Assembly: GCF_019973735.1 (NCBI RefSeq)
Contig: NZ_AP024463.1
Coordinates: forward strand, 868,001-932,000
Length of the DNA: 64,000 nucleotides
Direction: 5' to 3'
Origin: Arachnia rubra
GTDB taxonomy: Bacteria; Actinomycetota; Actinomycetes; Propionibacteriales; Propionibacteriaceae
This document shows positions 38,901-48,892 of this stretch, piece by piece. Both the position numbers and the translations under genes were made by a program. The notes below the pieces were generated by a model. It ran no database searches and was not told the DNA's origin. It was given only the letters and a program-made list of their open reading frames with translations. The stretch's first letter is position 1. Each line of letters starts with the position of its first letter.

Positions 38901-41900
38901 TCAGCGCCTCCGGTAGCGCTCGGTGCGTAGCTCCTGGTAGCCGGGGACATCGCCATCGTGGTACCGCTGCCACGCGTCGGTGAAGAGCTGCCGGTAGGGC
39001 ACGTAGGGAACGACGATGTCCAGGCGGGGGCGGACCCGTGCCCCGTCGAGCAGGTCGTAGAAGGGAGCCTTCCAGACTTCCATCGGCAGATGTGGGCTGG
39101 CAGCCTCCTGCCAGCCGCCGGGCAGGAAGTAACTGCGTCCTGCGCGGCTCCTCATAGCCTCGACGATGAGGCCGCGCTCCAGCAGCGGAGCTGCGAACCG
39201 GGTCCGGTCGGTCTTTTCCCAGCCGTTCCAGGCATCAATGTTCTTGTCGGTGGGGTTGTGGACGGCCAGCAGCTGTAGCCAGTACCGGGCCGAATCCCCG
39301 GGCAGGTCTAGCTTCCCAGCCACCTGGGCCAGGATTTCCGGGGCGCTGACAGCTGGGTTCTGGGGCCAGCCCGCGTAGCCGCTGCGCACATCCTCTTGAA
39401 GGGCGTCGAATTCCCCGCTCAGCACCGCGACTCGCCGCAGAAGCGGATCGTATGCCTCCAGCTCTTCAGGAAAGCTGGAGACCAGTTTGCCCTCGGCCTC
39501 CCAATCCGTGACCTTGCCGGGGTCCCAGGACAGCTCGTCCCAGTTCTTTTTGGCCACGATGGTCCACGCACCCACTGTCGAGGTCTCCCCCTGTGGGGTG
39601 CCGTCCGTGCGGTGGGGCAGCCCCAGCAGGGACCGCACCTGACCAGAGAAGTCGATGATGCTGTGGTCCATGGTGCCCCGGCTGAAGCTTTCCCTGATGG
39701 CGTCGTAACGGTCCGCCAGCCAGCTCGCCTGCGGGTCGTCGCGTCTCACCTTGGTGGTGGCCCACAGCCAGGAGGCCAGGGAGTCGCTATCCGGGTACTG
39801 GTCCATCAGTTTCCGGAGCTGATAGGCGCCACGCCAGCGGAACTCTTTGTCAGCTGCGGCCAGCAGGCCGCCAGACAGTTTCGCCTGGGTCTCCTCTTCA
39901 GGCCTGGACTCCCAGAAGGCCGCCATGGCGTCGATGTCCAGGCCCTCCGTGGCCACACGCATGGGGTCGGTTGCGCCGGCTGACAACAGCCCAACCAGGG
40001 TTGGGATGCCCAGGGTCATCAGGAAATCCCGGGCCTCCGCGGCCTCGGTTGTTTTCAAGCCGAGTAGTTTCCGCACGGGTGGTGGCAGGAAGTTCTTCCT
40101 GCTGTCGTGAACGTTCGGCAGACCCGCCAGCAGGATGGCTGCGGCTGCGGGAGGCCAGCCGAGTTCCTCGGCCAGCCGGTTGGCCCGGTCTTGGTTCCAG
40201 GGCGGTGGGCCATCGGCGAGCAGTTTCTCGAAGGCCGCCACGAGACCATCGGGGGAGAGCCCTGCGGAACGCTGCTCGATGGTGGTGACCTCGCCCATGA
40301 CACTCTCCGGCACTCCACCGCCGGGGGAGAAAACCAGCATCCGCTGAGTATCCCCGTCTGGTGCCAGGCAGTCGCCGATGGCGATTCCCGGACCCGTTGG
40401 GGTGTCGATCAGCTCCTCCGGTCCCTGTGCATGGCCGTCACTGGAGAATTCGCTTCTCCAGTGACGGCGGAGAGCGTTGTTGTTCCAGGAGACCCTGAAG
40501 CTGAAGACGCAGCCGGTGGGGGTGTAGAGGCCCGCGTCCAGTACCGAGGCCACGGTGGCCGCTGCGCCCCCGATCTCGTCGTGGCCGCGCAGTGGGGCGG
40601 CGGCGCAGGCCAGCAGAACCTCAGGACGGGTCAGGGGGAGGATCAGGGTCATGATGACGTCCTCCACCAGCGTCTGCTCGCCTGAGAGCCGCCTGGCTAG
40701 GGCATGCACGACCGGCCGGTCTGTGGTGTCACGCACGTCGCCCGCGAACCAGCGCATGACGGAGTCAGAAGGACGCCATGAGCTGAAATGTTGTCCTTCG
40801 TCATCTGGTTCGTCATCCGGCCTGGTGGAGGCGGCTGCTGCCAGGCAACCGGCAACAAGTCGTTTGATATAGGACGCGACCCAGATCACGGAATTGGCCA
40901 GCTCTGCGTCGCTGGTCCCTATGAGTTTCTCCACCGCTGCCTGGGCAGAAGCTGCGTGGTTAGAGCCGTCATCCCCAGGAAGAACCTCCAGCAGCTCTTT
41001 CACCTGCCCGGCCGTCACGGTCCGCAGCCGCGCACTGGCGGCCTCATCACGCACCCGGAACTGGTTCCAGCCCTGGGTGGGGACGCGGTGCAGCAGGTGC
41101 ACGCGGCCGGCCGGATCGTTGAGTGTCAGTAGCTGCTCTTGGCTGGAATCCCGGTACAGCTCGCCTTCGGAGCCGATGAGCCAGTGACCCCCACCGGGCC
41201 GGGCACAGCGGCCGCTGTAGGGGATCCGTAGATGTTCCGGTGCCTCAAAGGAGTAGCCGTTGATACCGAGATGAAGCGTGCGGTCATCTAGCTCCAGCAC
41301 CACCCAGCCGTGGATACCGTCCATGGTGGACAGTGGCGACTGGGCGTTGCTAGTTCCGACGGGGAACCACGCCAGGGATTTGTCGTGGAGTGTCCAGCCA
41401 TTGCGTCTATGCGGTGTGATCATTTCCGCTAGTGCGGTGGGCATCGATGTCCTGCCCTTGGCTCCAGAGGCCGGGTCTATCTCAAAGATGCCCTGATCGG
41501 TGACAGCCCAGTAGCTGCTGCCATCACTGAGTATCCTGCCCATGTGCTGGAAGGGGGACGTCTGATCGCCGGCGCGTGCCAGGTGATCTGCGATCAGCCG
41601 GCCGTGGGGCACTGGACAGCTGAGCCGGAACCGATGGCTGGGCCGTCGCATCATCGAGGCATGGTGCCGTGTCGTGGGGTCGCTGGACCAGGGGAGCTCC
41701 TCCCTCAAGAAGCCGTCAAGGCGGCGGCACAGGCAGGCTGTGTCGCCATCGACCAGCATGTACTCCCATCGTTCCGGATATATGCCTCCCGGAATGGTGA
41801 ATGTGACATCAGCGACACGCTGGTCACCCTCCACCCAGATAACCCGGCCGTCTCCTGAGACGCCCATAGCGGGCCACGACTCGTGAACCTCCAGCTCATG

Positions 41901-43502
41901 GTCCGGGCCGAATTCCCTGGCTGCCTCCTCTAGGACCGGCCAGGTGTACTCGGTGATCAGGCCGTCACGCAGGGCTATCGCCAGCAGCTTGGCCGCATCC
42001 AGTGATGCGACGAGGGTCTCCAGTTGCCGGGGATAGTGCCGGGCCCCCTCAGACGTGAGGAGCGCAGCTAGGCGCTGGAGTTCTGCGGCCACCTGGACAG
42101 GAGTGGGATTCTCCGGCAGGCGAGGCTCCAGCCACAGGCCGAGCAGCTTACGGGTGCCTGCATGGGAGACCAGGAGCGGCAGCTGGCCGTCGTTCACGAC
42201 GGAACCTAAGCCTTTGGCGGCCAGCTGGGCATGTTCACTGTCTGCCAGGAACGTCAGGTCGGGGCAGTCTGCCTGGTGTGCCCATGACCTGAACTCCAGC
42301 TTGTCTTGGTCTTTGGCATATTTGAAGATGACCTTGGCTCCCGCCTCCAGGAGCGCGTCGAGGAGCTCTGGCTCCAGCCCCGATGGCGAATCCAGCGTGA
42401 TGGTTCTTCCCCGTAGCCCCGGCAGGCAGCGGATGAGCTGGCTGAGCTTGCGTGGATAGTCGTAGTCCCTTGTCCACCAGTAGGAGCTCCTGAATCTCTG
42501 GGCGCAGCATTCCACCCAGCTAGCAGCATCTACCTTGCCGGTCCGCAGATCCTGGGTGATGCCGACGTCCTTCAGGAAGCTCACCCAAGTATCGGAGGTC
42601 ACCGTCTCAGGCAGTAGCCCCAGCAATACGTCTCGTACCGCGGGATCGGTTCGGACCAGCTGCTTCAGGGTCCTGGCATAGCCTTTCCAGAAGGATTCCG
42701 GTGCCCGGGTCAGAGCGGGGGACCGGAGGAGGTCCGTCAGCAACCGGGATTCCACTTCCAGCTGTGTGGCGTGCGTTGCCTTGATGAGCCGGCGCAGGTC
42801 GGCGGCCAGGTTCGCGTAGGGTGGCAGGCCGCCTTTGATGCGATCGGTGTTGAGTTTGAGGAAAAGCTCCAGGGCGTCTCCGGGGCTGTGGCGCTCGAGG
42901 AGGGCTTTTGACTCATGGCTGAGTTCCCTCACGTTGATGGCTCCGGCGAATGAGAATTCGAGAAGGACCTGACGGTGACGCTCCTCGTCAATGGGCACGT
43001 TGTGGACTCGTTCGGCCTCCCGGGCCTTGGAGAAGAGCTGTGCTGCGTTCTTCCGGTCGCCGACAGCCAGGAAGACACGAGCGCCCTCTTCTAGGAATGT
43101 GGGGAGGAGATGCGGGGCTGAGTCACTGAGCGTCTTTGCCAGGGAGTCGAGGAGAACCTTCGTGTTCCCCGGTTTACTCCGCGCCATCCTGGCTGCTCTT
43201 CTCAGATCAGGCACCAGGTTGAGGGCATGCCGGGCATTAGCAGGGTCGTTGATGATTACCCAAGCGGGGAAACCGATGGCACGGTTACGCACATAGCCCA
43301 CCGGCTGGCTGCTTGTAGGAACGAAACCCAGAACCCCAAGGCTGATGTCCTCAGCTGAGGACAGGTTCTCACGCACCAGCCGTACCACAGTGCGACCTTT
43401 CAGGGCAGGATGGCTGTAGTGACGTGCCTGGAGGGCGACGCAGCCCTCGGTGGGAGCTATCGCAATGCCGTCAAGTCCGACGACCTGGGAGTCTGGGATC
43501 AT
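38901..43502 (-). CDS. 1533-aa protein of unknown function in a DUF4132/MoxR locus
   Basis: Large soluble protein without signal peptide or membrane segments. I recognise no catalytic motif. The first 600 residues are mostly helical, with repeat-like leucine-rich stretches. The middle (about 650-850) is rich in Trp/Gly/Asp beta-strand patterns (DGIHGWVVLELDDRTLHLG, GGGHWLIGSEGELYRD) that look like propeller blades. The last third is helical again and ends in a basic RTERYRRR. ATG at 43502 with AAGGAG upstream, 3 bases after the DUF4132 stop, so the two are coupled. Similar giant proteins accompany DUF4132 and MoxR genes in other actinobacteria (from memory), which suggests one multi-protein system. 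Confidence 0.75.
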   Translation of the reverse strand: MIPDSQVVGLDGIAIAPTEGCVALQARHYSHPALKGRTVVRLVRENLSSAEDISLGVLGFVPTSSQPVGYVRNRAIGFPAWVIINDPANARHALNLVPDLRRAARMARSKPGNTKVLLDSLAKTLSDSAPHLLPTFLEEGARVFLAVGDRKNAAQLFSKAREAERVHNVPIDEERHRQVLLEFSFAGAINVRELSHESKALLERHSPGDALELFLKLNTDRIKGGLPPYANLAADLRRLIKATHATQLEVESRLLTDLLRSPALTRAPESFWKGYARTLKQLVRTDPAVRDVLLGLLPETVTSDTWVSFLKDVGITQDLRTGKVDAASWVECCAQRFRSSYWWTRDYDYPRKLSQLIRCLPGLRGRTITLDSPSGLEPELLDALLEAGAKVIFKYAKDQDKLEFRSWAHQADCPDLTFLADSEHAQLAAKGLGSVVNDGQLPLLVSHAGTRKLLGLWLEPRLPENPTPVQVAAELQRLAALLTSEGARHYPRQLETLVASLDAAKLLAIALRDGLITEYTWPVLEEAAREFGPDHELEVHESWPAMGVSGDGRVIWVEGDQRVADVTFTIPGGIYPERWEYMLVDGDTACLCRRLDGFLREELPWSSDPTTRHHASMMRRPSHRFRLSCPVPHGRLIADHLARAGDQTSPFQHMGRILSDGSSYWAVTDQGIFEIDPASGAKGRTSMPTALAEMITPHRRNGWTLHDKSLAWFPVGTSNAQSPLSTMDGIHGWVVLELDDRTLHLGINGYSFEAPEHLRIPYSGRCARPGGGHWLIGSEGELYRDSSQEQLLTLNDPAGRVHLLHRVPTQGWNQFRVRDEAASARLRTVTAGQVKELLEVLPGDDGSNHAASAQAAVEKLIGTSDAELANSVIWVASYIKRLVAGCLAAAASTRPDDEPDDEGQHFSSWRPSDSVMRWFAGDVRDTTDRPVVHALARRLSGEQTLVEDVIMTLILPLTRPEVLLACAAAPLRGHDEIGGAAATVASVLDAGLYTPTGCVFSFRVSWNNNALRRHWRSEFSSDGHAQGPEELIDTPTGPGIAIGDCLAPDGDTQRMLVFSPGGGVPESVMGEVTTIEQRSAGLSPDGLVAAFEKLLADGPPPWNQDRANRLAEELGWPPAAAAILLAGLPNVHDSRKNFLPPPVRKLLGLKTTEAAEARDFLMTLGIPTLVGLLSAGATDPMRVATEGLDIDAMAAFWESRPEEETQAKLSGGLLAAADKEFRWRGAYQLRKLMDQYPDSDSLASWLWATTKVRRDDPQASWLADRYDAIRESFSRGTMDHSIIDFSGQVRSLLGLPHRTDGTPQGETSTVGAWTIVAKKNWDELSWDPGKVTDWEAEGKLVSSFPEELEAYDPLLRRVAVLSGEFDALQEDVRSGYAGWPQNPAVSAPEILAQVAGKLDLPGDSARYWLQLLAVHNPTDKNIDAWNGWEKTDRTRFAAPLLERGLIVEAMRSRAGRSYFLPGGWQEAASPHLPMEVWKAPFYDLLDGARVRPRLDIVVPYVPYRQLFTDAWQRYHDGDVPGYQELRTERYRRR

Positions 43503-43505
43503 CTT

Positions 43506-44561
43506 CTACTCCTTGTCGGTGGTCACCTTGCGGCCCGCATAGATGTGTGCCGCCATACGAACCCCCTCCGAATACGCCAACGGACCCACCGTTGCCACCG
43601 GCACGATCTCATCGTTGCGTAGCCAGTGCAGGTTGCCCGTGACCGTCGCGGAATCGGGGGTGCCCTCGCCGATCCAGTACCGGGCCGTGACTGGTCTGCC
43701 GTCCTCGAAGCACAGGCAGATGGCGTAACCCCCCGATACCTTTGCGCCTGTGGAAATCGCCCGGCTCTCGGCGAACCGTAGCTGATCGAACTCGCCCCTT
43801 GCGTAGCTAGCGATCTCCTTCGTCTCGGGATCCAGGGCGCTAGGCAGACGATGCACCTCACGGAACAGCTGGTCGAAACGTTGTCTGATACCCAACTCGA
43901 CGGCGAATGCGCGCAGCTCATCGAGATCAGTCAGCAGAGCCGGGTGGGGTATTAGCACCTGCTCAGCGGAGATGGACACGGATTCACCGTCCAGGTCGAC
44001 GATGCCCAGGCCGTCGGAATTAGCCGCGCGCAGGAAACCTGCGATCTCGCCGTGCTCAGCCGCTACCACCAGGTCGGTCAGCCAGGAACGCCAGGCCTCA
44101 TCGGCCCACACCTGTGTCAGCATCGCCCGGGGCACCGGCAGGGAACGTAGCAGCCAGCGCTCAATCTCAGCGCCCACCTCGGCATCGTGTGCGTGGAGGA
44201 AGGATAAACTGGCGTCCAGATCCTCCCACACAGGGGTTTTCTTCGCCGCAGCGGGGACTCTGAACAGCTTCTTGCCACCGTCGCTGCGCGCGACGATCTT
44301 GCCGTCGCTGATTGCCAGCTCGTGTCCGGTGCCGGTCGGGATCCACTGCATACGCCAAAAGTTACCGGGTGCCCCTGACAAGAACCCTGGCTTCGGCGCG
44401 GCCGATGCCCAGCCCTCGCGCAGAGGCAACGGCGGGTGGGCATAAACCCTAGTGATCAACAGGTGTAGCGGAATGAACTCGCTGTAGGTCATCATTGGTG
44501 GCAGTGGGTTTGACTCAGCGATGTCCTTACGAAGGGCTTGAGCGAAACCCGTGAGTTTCAT
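43506..44561 (-). CDS. DUF4132 domain-containing protein
   Basis: About 351 aa. The core resembles DUF4132: WLTDLVVAAEHGEIAGFLR, GLGIVDLDGE, LIPHPALL, RFDQLFREVHRLP, and RYWIGEG near the C-terminus. DUF4132 proteins are usually longer (often with an N-terminal WGR domain), so this is a minimal version. The start is uncertain: ATG 44561 is used, while a TTG at 44591 is also in frame and would overlap the divergent gene. It leads the operon with the 1533-aa gene and the MoxR remnant. DUF4132/WGR proteins are linked to molybdate or stress loci in other bacteria, but function is not established. Confidence 0.75.
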   Translation of the reverse strand: MKLTGFAQALRKDIAESNPLPPMMTYSEFIPLHLLITRVYAHPPLPLREGWASAAPKPGFLSGAPGNFWRMQWIPTGTGHELAISDGKIVARSDGGKKLFRVPAAAKKTPVWEDLDASLSFLHAHDAEVGAEIERWLLRSLPVPRAMLTQVWADEAWRSWLTDLVVAAEHGEIAGFLRAANSDGLGIVDLDGESVSISAEQVLIPHPALLTDLDELRAFAVELGIRQRFDQLFREVHRLPSALDPETKEIASYARGEFDQLRFAESRAISTGAKVSGGYAICLCFEDGRPVTARYWIGEGTPDSATVTGNLHWLRNDEIVPVATVGPLAYSEGVRMAAHIYAGRKVTTDKE

Positions 44562-44584
44562 GACCTGGGCTAGGAAGGATTCAG

Positions 44585-45916
44585 ATGTCAATGCCCCATG
44601 ACCCCAACAATCCTAACCAGCAGTTTGGACCTGGCCAGTCGGTGGGCGGCTCCGGCCAGCCGCCGCAGCCACCCCAGAACCCGCCGGGCCATTACTCGTC
44701 GCCTGCCGGCCCTCAGCAGGGAGGTCCTCAGTTCGCATCGCCGGCTCAGGGCCAGCAGCCTCAGGCGGGGTATCAGGGCATGCCGCCCCGGCCCGGTGCC
44801 CAGGGTCCCCAGGGAGCGCAGGGCCAGCAGCAGATGTACGCGGCTGGCTACTCCCAGCAGGGCTACGGCCAACCCGCACCGCAGAAGAAGCCGAAGACGG
44901 GGCTGTGGATCGGTCTCGGAGCTGTCGCTGTGGTGCTGGTCGCCGCCCTGGTTCTCGTCTTCTCAGGCGTTTTCGGCAACAAGACTGCTGAGAGCGGCGC
45001 CGGCGGGGACAGTTCCGCCCAGCTGCCCGCAGATCCCAAGGAGGCCGCCAAGACTGTCGTCCAGAACTACCTGACAGCTCTGTCCGAAGGCCGCGCCGAC
45101 GACGCCAAGGCGCTCCTGGGCTCCTCTTCAGCATTGGATGGTGCCCTGCTGACGGCCGACGTCCTCAAGGATTCACTCAGTCGCGCACCGATCACGAACA
45201 TCCAGGTCAACGAACCCACAGGAAGCGATCCCACCTTCAGGGTTCCCGTCTCCTACACCATTGGGGACTCCACCGCCACTGAGGATTTCAAGGTCGATGC
45301 TGCGAGCAAGAAGATTGAGACGCAGTTGCCCAAACTGAGGATCAGCCAGGGTAGCAAGGCAGACCTCACAGTGAATGGGACAGCGGTGAAATCGGATGAG
45401 GTCACCGTGTTTCCTGGAAGCTACCAGGTCGCCAGTGGCAACAAATACCTTGAGCTCAAGGGAGAGACCCAAGCTCTTGTGAAGAACTCGCTGGAGTCCA
45501 ACTATGTGTCGGTAGAGTTCACCCCGAGCCAGGCAGGTATCGACCTGTTCCGGGAGAAAGTCCTGCCTGAGGCCAAGGCGTGTCTCGCATCCGCCAATCT
45601 CGATCCTGGGTGCAACATGGCTCTGAGTGAGTCTTTGAGCGATGGCACCACGCTTACTGACGGAACGATCAAGCGAACCCAGGATTCTGAGGCAAGCGCG
45701 ACCATGGAGAACGTCACCCCCAAGGTGGGCAGCTCAGTGCCGACCATTCTCTCGTCCAACGAGTTTGGGAACTTCAAGATCAGCGCCACCTGCACTAAGG
45801 GCGGGCGGACTGGTGAATGCAACGTTCTCGGATTTGGCAGCAAGGGGACGAGGTGGCCGAAGGCCTCGATCAATGTCGCTGACGCCGATCCCAAGGTGAC
45901 GTGGGAAAACAGCTAG
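44585..45916 (+). CDS. Pro/Gln-rich single-pass membrane protein with extracytoplasmic domain
   Basis: 443 aa. The first 105 residues are a low-complexity Gln/Pro/Gly cytoplasmic region. One transmembrane helix follows near residues 108-130 (after the basic KKPKTG), then an extracytoplasmic part. That part begins with a region resembling DUF4878-type lumazine-like domains (EAAKTVVQNYLTALSEGRADDAKALLG) and contains about four cysteines that could form disulfides. Such proteins are common and uncharacterised in actinobacteria. ATG at 44585 has AGGAAGG six bases upstream. Divergent from the DUF4132 gene, with start regions almost touching. Confidence 0.75.
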   Translation: MSMPHDPNNPNQQFGPGQSVGGSGQPPQPPQNPPGHYSSPAGPQQGGPQFASPAQGQQPQAGYQGMPPRPGAQGPQGAQGQQQMYAAGYSQQGYGQPAPQKKPKTGLWIGLGAVAVVLVAALVLVFSGVFGNKTAESGAGGDSSAQLPADPKEAAKTVVQNYLTALSEGRADDAKALLGSSSALDGALLTADVLKDSLSRAPITNIQVNEPTGSDPTFRVPVSYTIGDSTATEDFKVDAASKKIETQLPKLRISQGSKADLTVNGTAVKSDEVTVFPGSYQVASGNKYLELKGETQALVKNSLESNYVSVEFTPSQAGIDLFREKVLPEAKACLASANLDPGCNMALSESLSDGTTLTDGTIKRTQDSEASATMENVTPKVGSSVPTILSSNEFGNFKISATCTKGGRTGECNVLGFGSKGTRWPKASINVADADPKVTWENS

Positions 45917-45935
45917 TCACAGTGGATAGGTGGCA

Positions 45936-45971
45936 TAAGGCCCGGCGATCCTCATGGCTCGCCGGGCCTTA
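45936..45971. terminator. hairpin terminator between convergent genes
   Basis: A perfect 13-bp stem (TAAGGCCCGGCGA with its complement) and a 10-base loop between the membrane-protein gene (+) and korB (-). AT base pairs at the foot could give U-tracts in both directions. Confidence 0.85.
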
Positions 45972-45989
45972 CCCATGCGTGGGGTTTTC

Positions 45990-47027
45990 TCAGCCGATCT
46001 CCCAGAAAGTCTTCCCAGCCATCGCATCTTGCAGCGCCTCGTGGGGGTTCTCCGCCCGAGCCTCGGCCACCTGCTCGCGCAGCAAGTCGTCGTAAGCTGG
46101 CCGCTCCACCTGGCGGAAGATGCCGACCGGAGCCCGGTGCATCACGCCGTGATCAGTGAGCTGCGCCAGCGCGAAGGCCTGCGAGGGATCCTGGCGCCCG
46201 GCATCATGGATGACGATCTGCCCCGGCTCAGCTGACGCGGTCTCGGCCACCGTGAGCTGTCCGTCCGCCTCCCGGACCACGCAGAACTGCTCCTCGGTAC
46301 CGAAGACGACGGGCTCGCCATCCCGGAGCCGAATCAGCGAGTTCGCGGACTCCGGTCCCTTCAACGCATCAAAGGCCTCGTCATTGAAGATCGGGCAGTT
46401 CTGGTAGATCTCGATCAGCGCTGCGCCGCGATGCTGGGCTGCGGCATGCATGACCTCGGTCAGCTGCGCCCGGTCGGAGTCAACGGCGCGGGCCACGAAA
46501 GACGCCTCCGCGCCGAGTGCCAGCGCCACCGGGTTGAAGGGCACGTCCAGAGAACCGTAGGGCGTCGACTTCGTGAGCTTGCCCTGCTCCGAGGTGGGGG
46601 AGTACTGACCCTTGGTCAATCCGTAGATCCGGTTGTTGAACAACAGGATGTTGAGATTCACATTGCGGCGCAGCGCGTGGATCAGATGGTTGCCGCCGAT
46701 CGACAGCGCGTCACCGTCTCCCGTGATCACCCACACGTTCAAGTCCTCGCGGGCCGCCGCAACCCCCGTCGCGATGGCCGTGGCGCGGCCGTGGATGGAG
46801 TGCATGCCGTAGCAGTCCACGTAGTAGGGGAACCGCGACGAGCAGCCGATCCCGGAGATCACCACCGTGTTCTCGCGGGCGATACCGAGATCGGCCATCA
46901 TGGCCTGGAAGGTCGAGAGGATCACGTAGTCGCCACAGCCGGGGCACCAGCGGACCTCCTGATCACTGGTGTAGTCCTTGCGGGTCTGCGGCGCCTGGGC
47001 CAGGGGAACCCCTGCCAGCCCGTGCAT
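45990..47027 (-). CDS. korB: 2-oxoglutarate/2-oxoacid:ferredoxin oxidoreductase subunit beta
   Basis: 345 aa thiamine-diphosphate subunit. Visible motifs: RWCPGCGDYVIL (Fe-S ligand pair), GIGCSSRFPYY, and the TPP site GDGDALSIGGNHL...LLFNN. With KorA it oxidatively decarboxylates a 2-oxoacid, normally 2-oxoglutarate in the actinobacterial TCA cycle, passing electrons to ferredoxin. The ATG at 47027 overlaps the korA stop (TGATG) with GGAGGTGA upstream; a GTG one codon earlier is possible. Confidence 0.92.
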   Translation of the reverse strand: MHGLAGVPLAQAPQTRKDYTSDQEVRWCPGCGDYVILSTFQAMMADLGIARENTVVISGIGCSSRFPYYVDCYGMHSIHGRATAIATGVAAAREDLNVWVITGDGDALSIGGNHLIHALRRNVNLNILLFNNRIYGLTKGQYSPTSEQGKLTKSTPYGSLDVPFNPVALALGAEASFVARAVDSDRAQLTEVMHAAAQHRGAALIEIYQNCPIFNDEAFDALKGPESANSLIRLRDGEPVVFGTEEQFCVVREADGQLTVAETASAEPGQIVIHDAGRQDPSQAFALAQLTDHGVMHRAPVGIFRQVERPAYDDLLREQVAEARAENPHEALQDAMAGKTFWEIG

Positions 47028-48892
47028 CACTTCACCTCCAGCGCGTCGAGTTCGGCTATCAGGTCGCTCTCAAGCTCACCCACCGAGATGGGTAGGCCAC
47101 GCACCCGGGAGTAGCTCTGGACATCCACCAGATAGCGGGCACGCAGCAGGAAAGCCAGCTGACCGAGGTTCATCTCGGGCACGATCACCTTGTCATAGCT
47201 CCTCAACACCTCACCCAGATTCGCGGGCATGGGGTTGAGGTGCCGCAGATGCGCCGTCGCGACCTCCCTGCCTCCCAGCCTAACGCGGCGGGCGGCGGCC
47301 GTTATCGGACCGTAGGTCGAACCCCAGCCGAGCACCAGGAGCCTGGCCTGCCCGGACGGGTCATGGACCTCGACGTCGGGGATGTCACGGACGATGCCGT
47401 CGATCTTCGCCTGCCGGGTCCGGACCATCAGGTCGTGGTTGTCCGGATCGTAGGAGATGGCCCCCGTCACGGAGTTCTTCTCGATGCCGCCGATGCGATG
47501 CTCCAGGCCCGGTGTGCCGGGGACCGCGATGGCGCGAGCCATGTTCTCGTCGCGCAGATAGGGGTGGAAGACGGGATCCCCGTTCGATCTGGTCGCGTTC
47601 GGCTCGGTGGCGTAGCCGGGCACGATGGGCGGGATGTCGCCGAGGTCCGGGATACGCCAAGGCTCGGCTCCGTTCCCGAGATAGCCGTCGGTGAGCATGA
47701 TCACCGGGGTGCGGTATTTCACCGCGATGCGGCAGGCCTCGACAGCGGTGGTGAAGCAGTCAGCGGGGGACTGGGCGGCCAGCACAGCCACCGGCGACTC
47801 GCCGTTGCGACCCAGCACCGCCTGGAACAGGTCAGCCTGCTCGGTCTTCGTCGGCAGCCCCGTCGACGGGCCGGCGCGCTGCACATCCACGACCACCAGC
47901 GGCAGCTCCGTCATCACCCCCAGGCCGACAGCCTCCATCTTCAGCGCCATACCCGGCCCTGAGGTGGTGGTGACCCCGAGCGCCCCCGCATAGGACGCGC
48001 CCAGTGCGGCGCAGATGCCCGCGATCTCGTCCTCAGCCTGCACCGTGGCCACACCGACGTCCTTGCGGCGGCTCAGCTCGTGGAGGATGTCGGAGGCGGG
48101 GGTGATCGGGTAGGAGCCCAGGAACAGCTGTAGCCCGGAGCGGTCGGCGCCGGCCATCAGTCCGTAGGCGGTGGCGAGGTTGCCGGTGATCTGGCGGTAG
48201 CGGCCTGGCTTCATGGGGGCCGACGCCACGTGGTACCGGTGCTCGAAGATCTCGGTGGTCTCGCCGTAGGCATGCCCGGCCTTGAAGGCGGCCAGGTTCG
48301 CGTCGCGGATCTCCGGTTTCGAGGCGAACTTGGTCTTCAGGAAGTCGATGGTGCCGGAGGTGTCGCGCGAGTACAGCCAGCACAGCAGGCCCAGGGCGAA
48401 CATGTTCTTCGTCCGGCCAGCGTCCTTGCGGCCCAGCCCGAAGGGCTTCGCGGCGGCTGTTGCCATCCCCGTCAAGTCCAGGGAGTGGACCTTCCAGGCG
48501 TCCAGGGAGCCGTCTGTCAGCGGATTGGAGGCCCAGCCCACCTTCGCCAGGTTCCGCTTCGTGAAGTCGCCCTCGTCGACGATGATCACGCCTCCTTGGG
48601 GCAGGTCGCCGAGGTTGGCCTTCAGGGCGGCGGGGTTCATGGCGACGAGCACGTCGGGCCGGTCGCCGGGGGTGACGATGTCGTAGTCGGCGAAATGCAC
48701 CTGGAAGGACGAGACTCCTGGGATGGTGCCCTGGGGAGCACGGATCTCCGCGGGGTAGTTGGGGAGGGTGGCGATGTCGTTTCCGAGTGAGGCAGATTCA
48801 GCGGTGAAACGATCCCCCGTCAACTGCATTCCATCGCCGGAATCCCCGGCGAAGCGGATCACCACCCGGTCCAACGATCGTGTTTCAGCCAC
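47027..48892 (-). CDS. korA: 2-oxoglutarate/2-oxoacid:ferredoxin oxidoreductase subunit alpha (gamma-alpha fusion)
   Basis: About 621 aa. The N-terminal 200 residues are the gamma domain (IRFAGDSGDGMQLTGDRF). The rest is the alpha domain with GSYPITPASDILHELSRR and a transketolase-like C-terminal part ending near PEMNLGQLAFLLRARY. GTG 48892 is preferred, though the adjacent TTG 48895 is also possible; AGAGGA lies upstream. Two-gene operon with korB. Confidence 0.93.
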   Translation of the reverse strand: MAETRSLDRVVIRFAGDSGDGMQLTGDRFTAESASLGNDIATLPNYPAEIRAPQGTIPGVSSFQVHFADYDIVTPGDRPDVLVAMNPAALKANLGDLPQGGVIIVDEGDFTKRNLAKVGWASNPLTDGSLDAWKVHSLDLTGMATAAAKPFGLGRKDAGRTKNMFALGLLCWLYSRDTSGTIDFLKTKFASKPEIRDANLAAFKAGHAYGETTEIFEHRYHVASAPMKPGRYRQITGNLATAYGLMAGADRSGLQLFLGSYPITPASDILHELSRRKDVGVATVQAEDEIAGICAALGASYAGALGVTTTSGPGMALKMEAVGLGVMTELPLVVVDVQRAGPSTGLPTKTEQADLFQAVLGRNGESPVAVLAAQSPADCFTTAVEACRIAVKYRTPVIMLTDGYLGNGAEPWRIPDLGDIPPIVPGYATEPNATRSNGDPVFHPYLRDENMARAIAVPGTPGLEHRIGGIEKNSVTGAISYDPDNHDLMVRTRQAKIDGIVRDIPDVEVHDPSGQARLLVLGWGSTYGPITAAARRVRLGGREVATAHLRHLNPMPANLGEVLRSYDKVIVPEMNLGQLAFLLRARYLVDVQSYSRVRGLPISVGELESDLIAELDALEVK

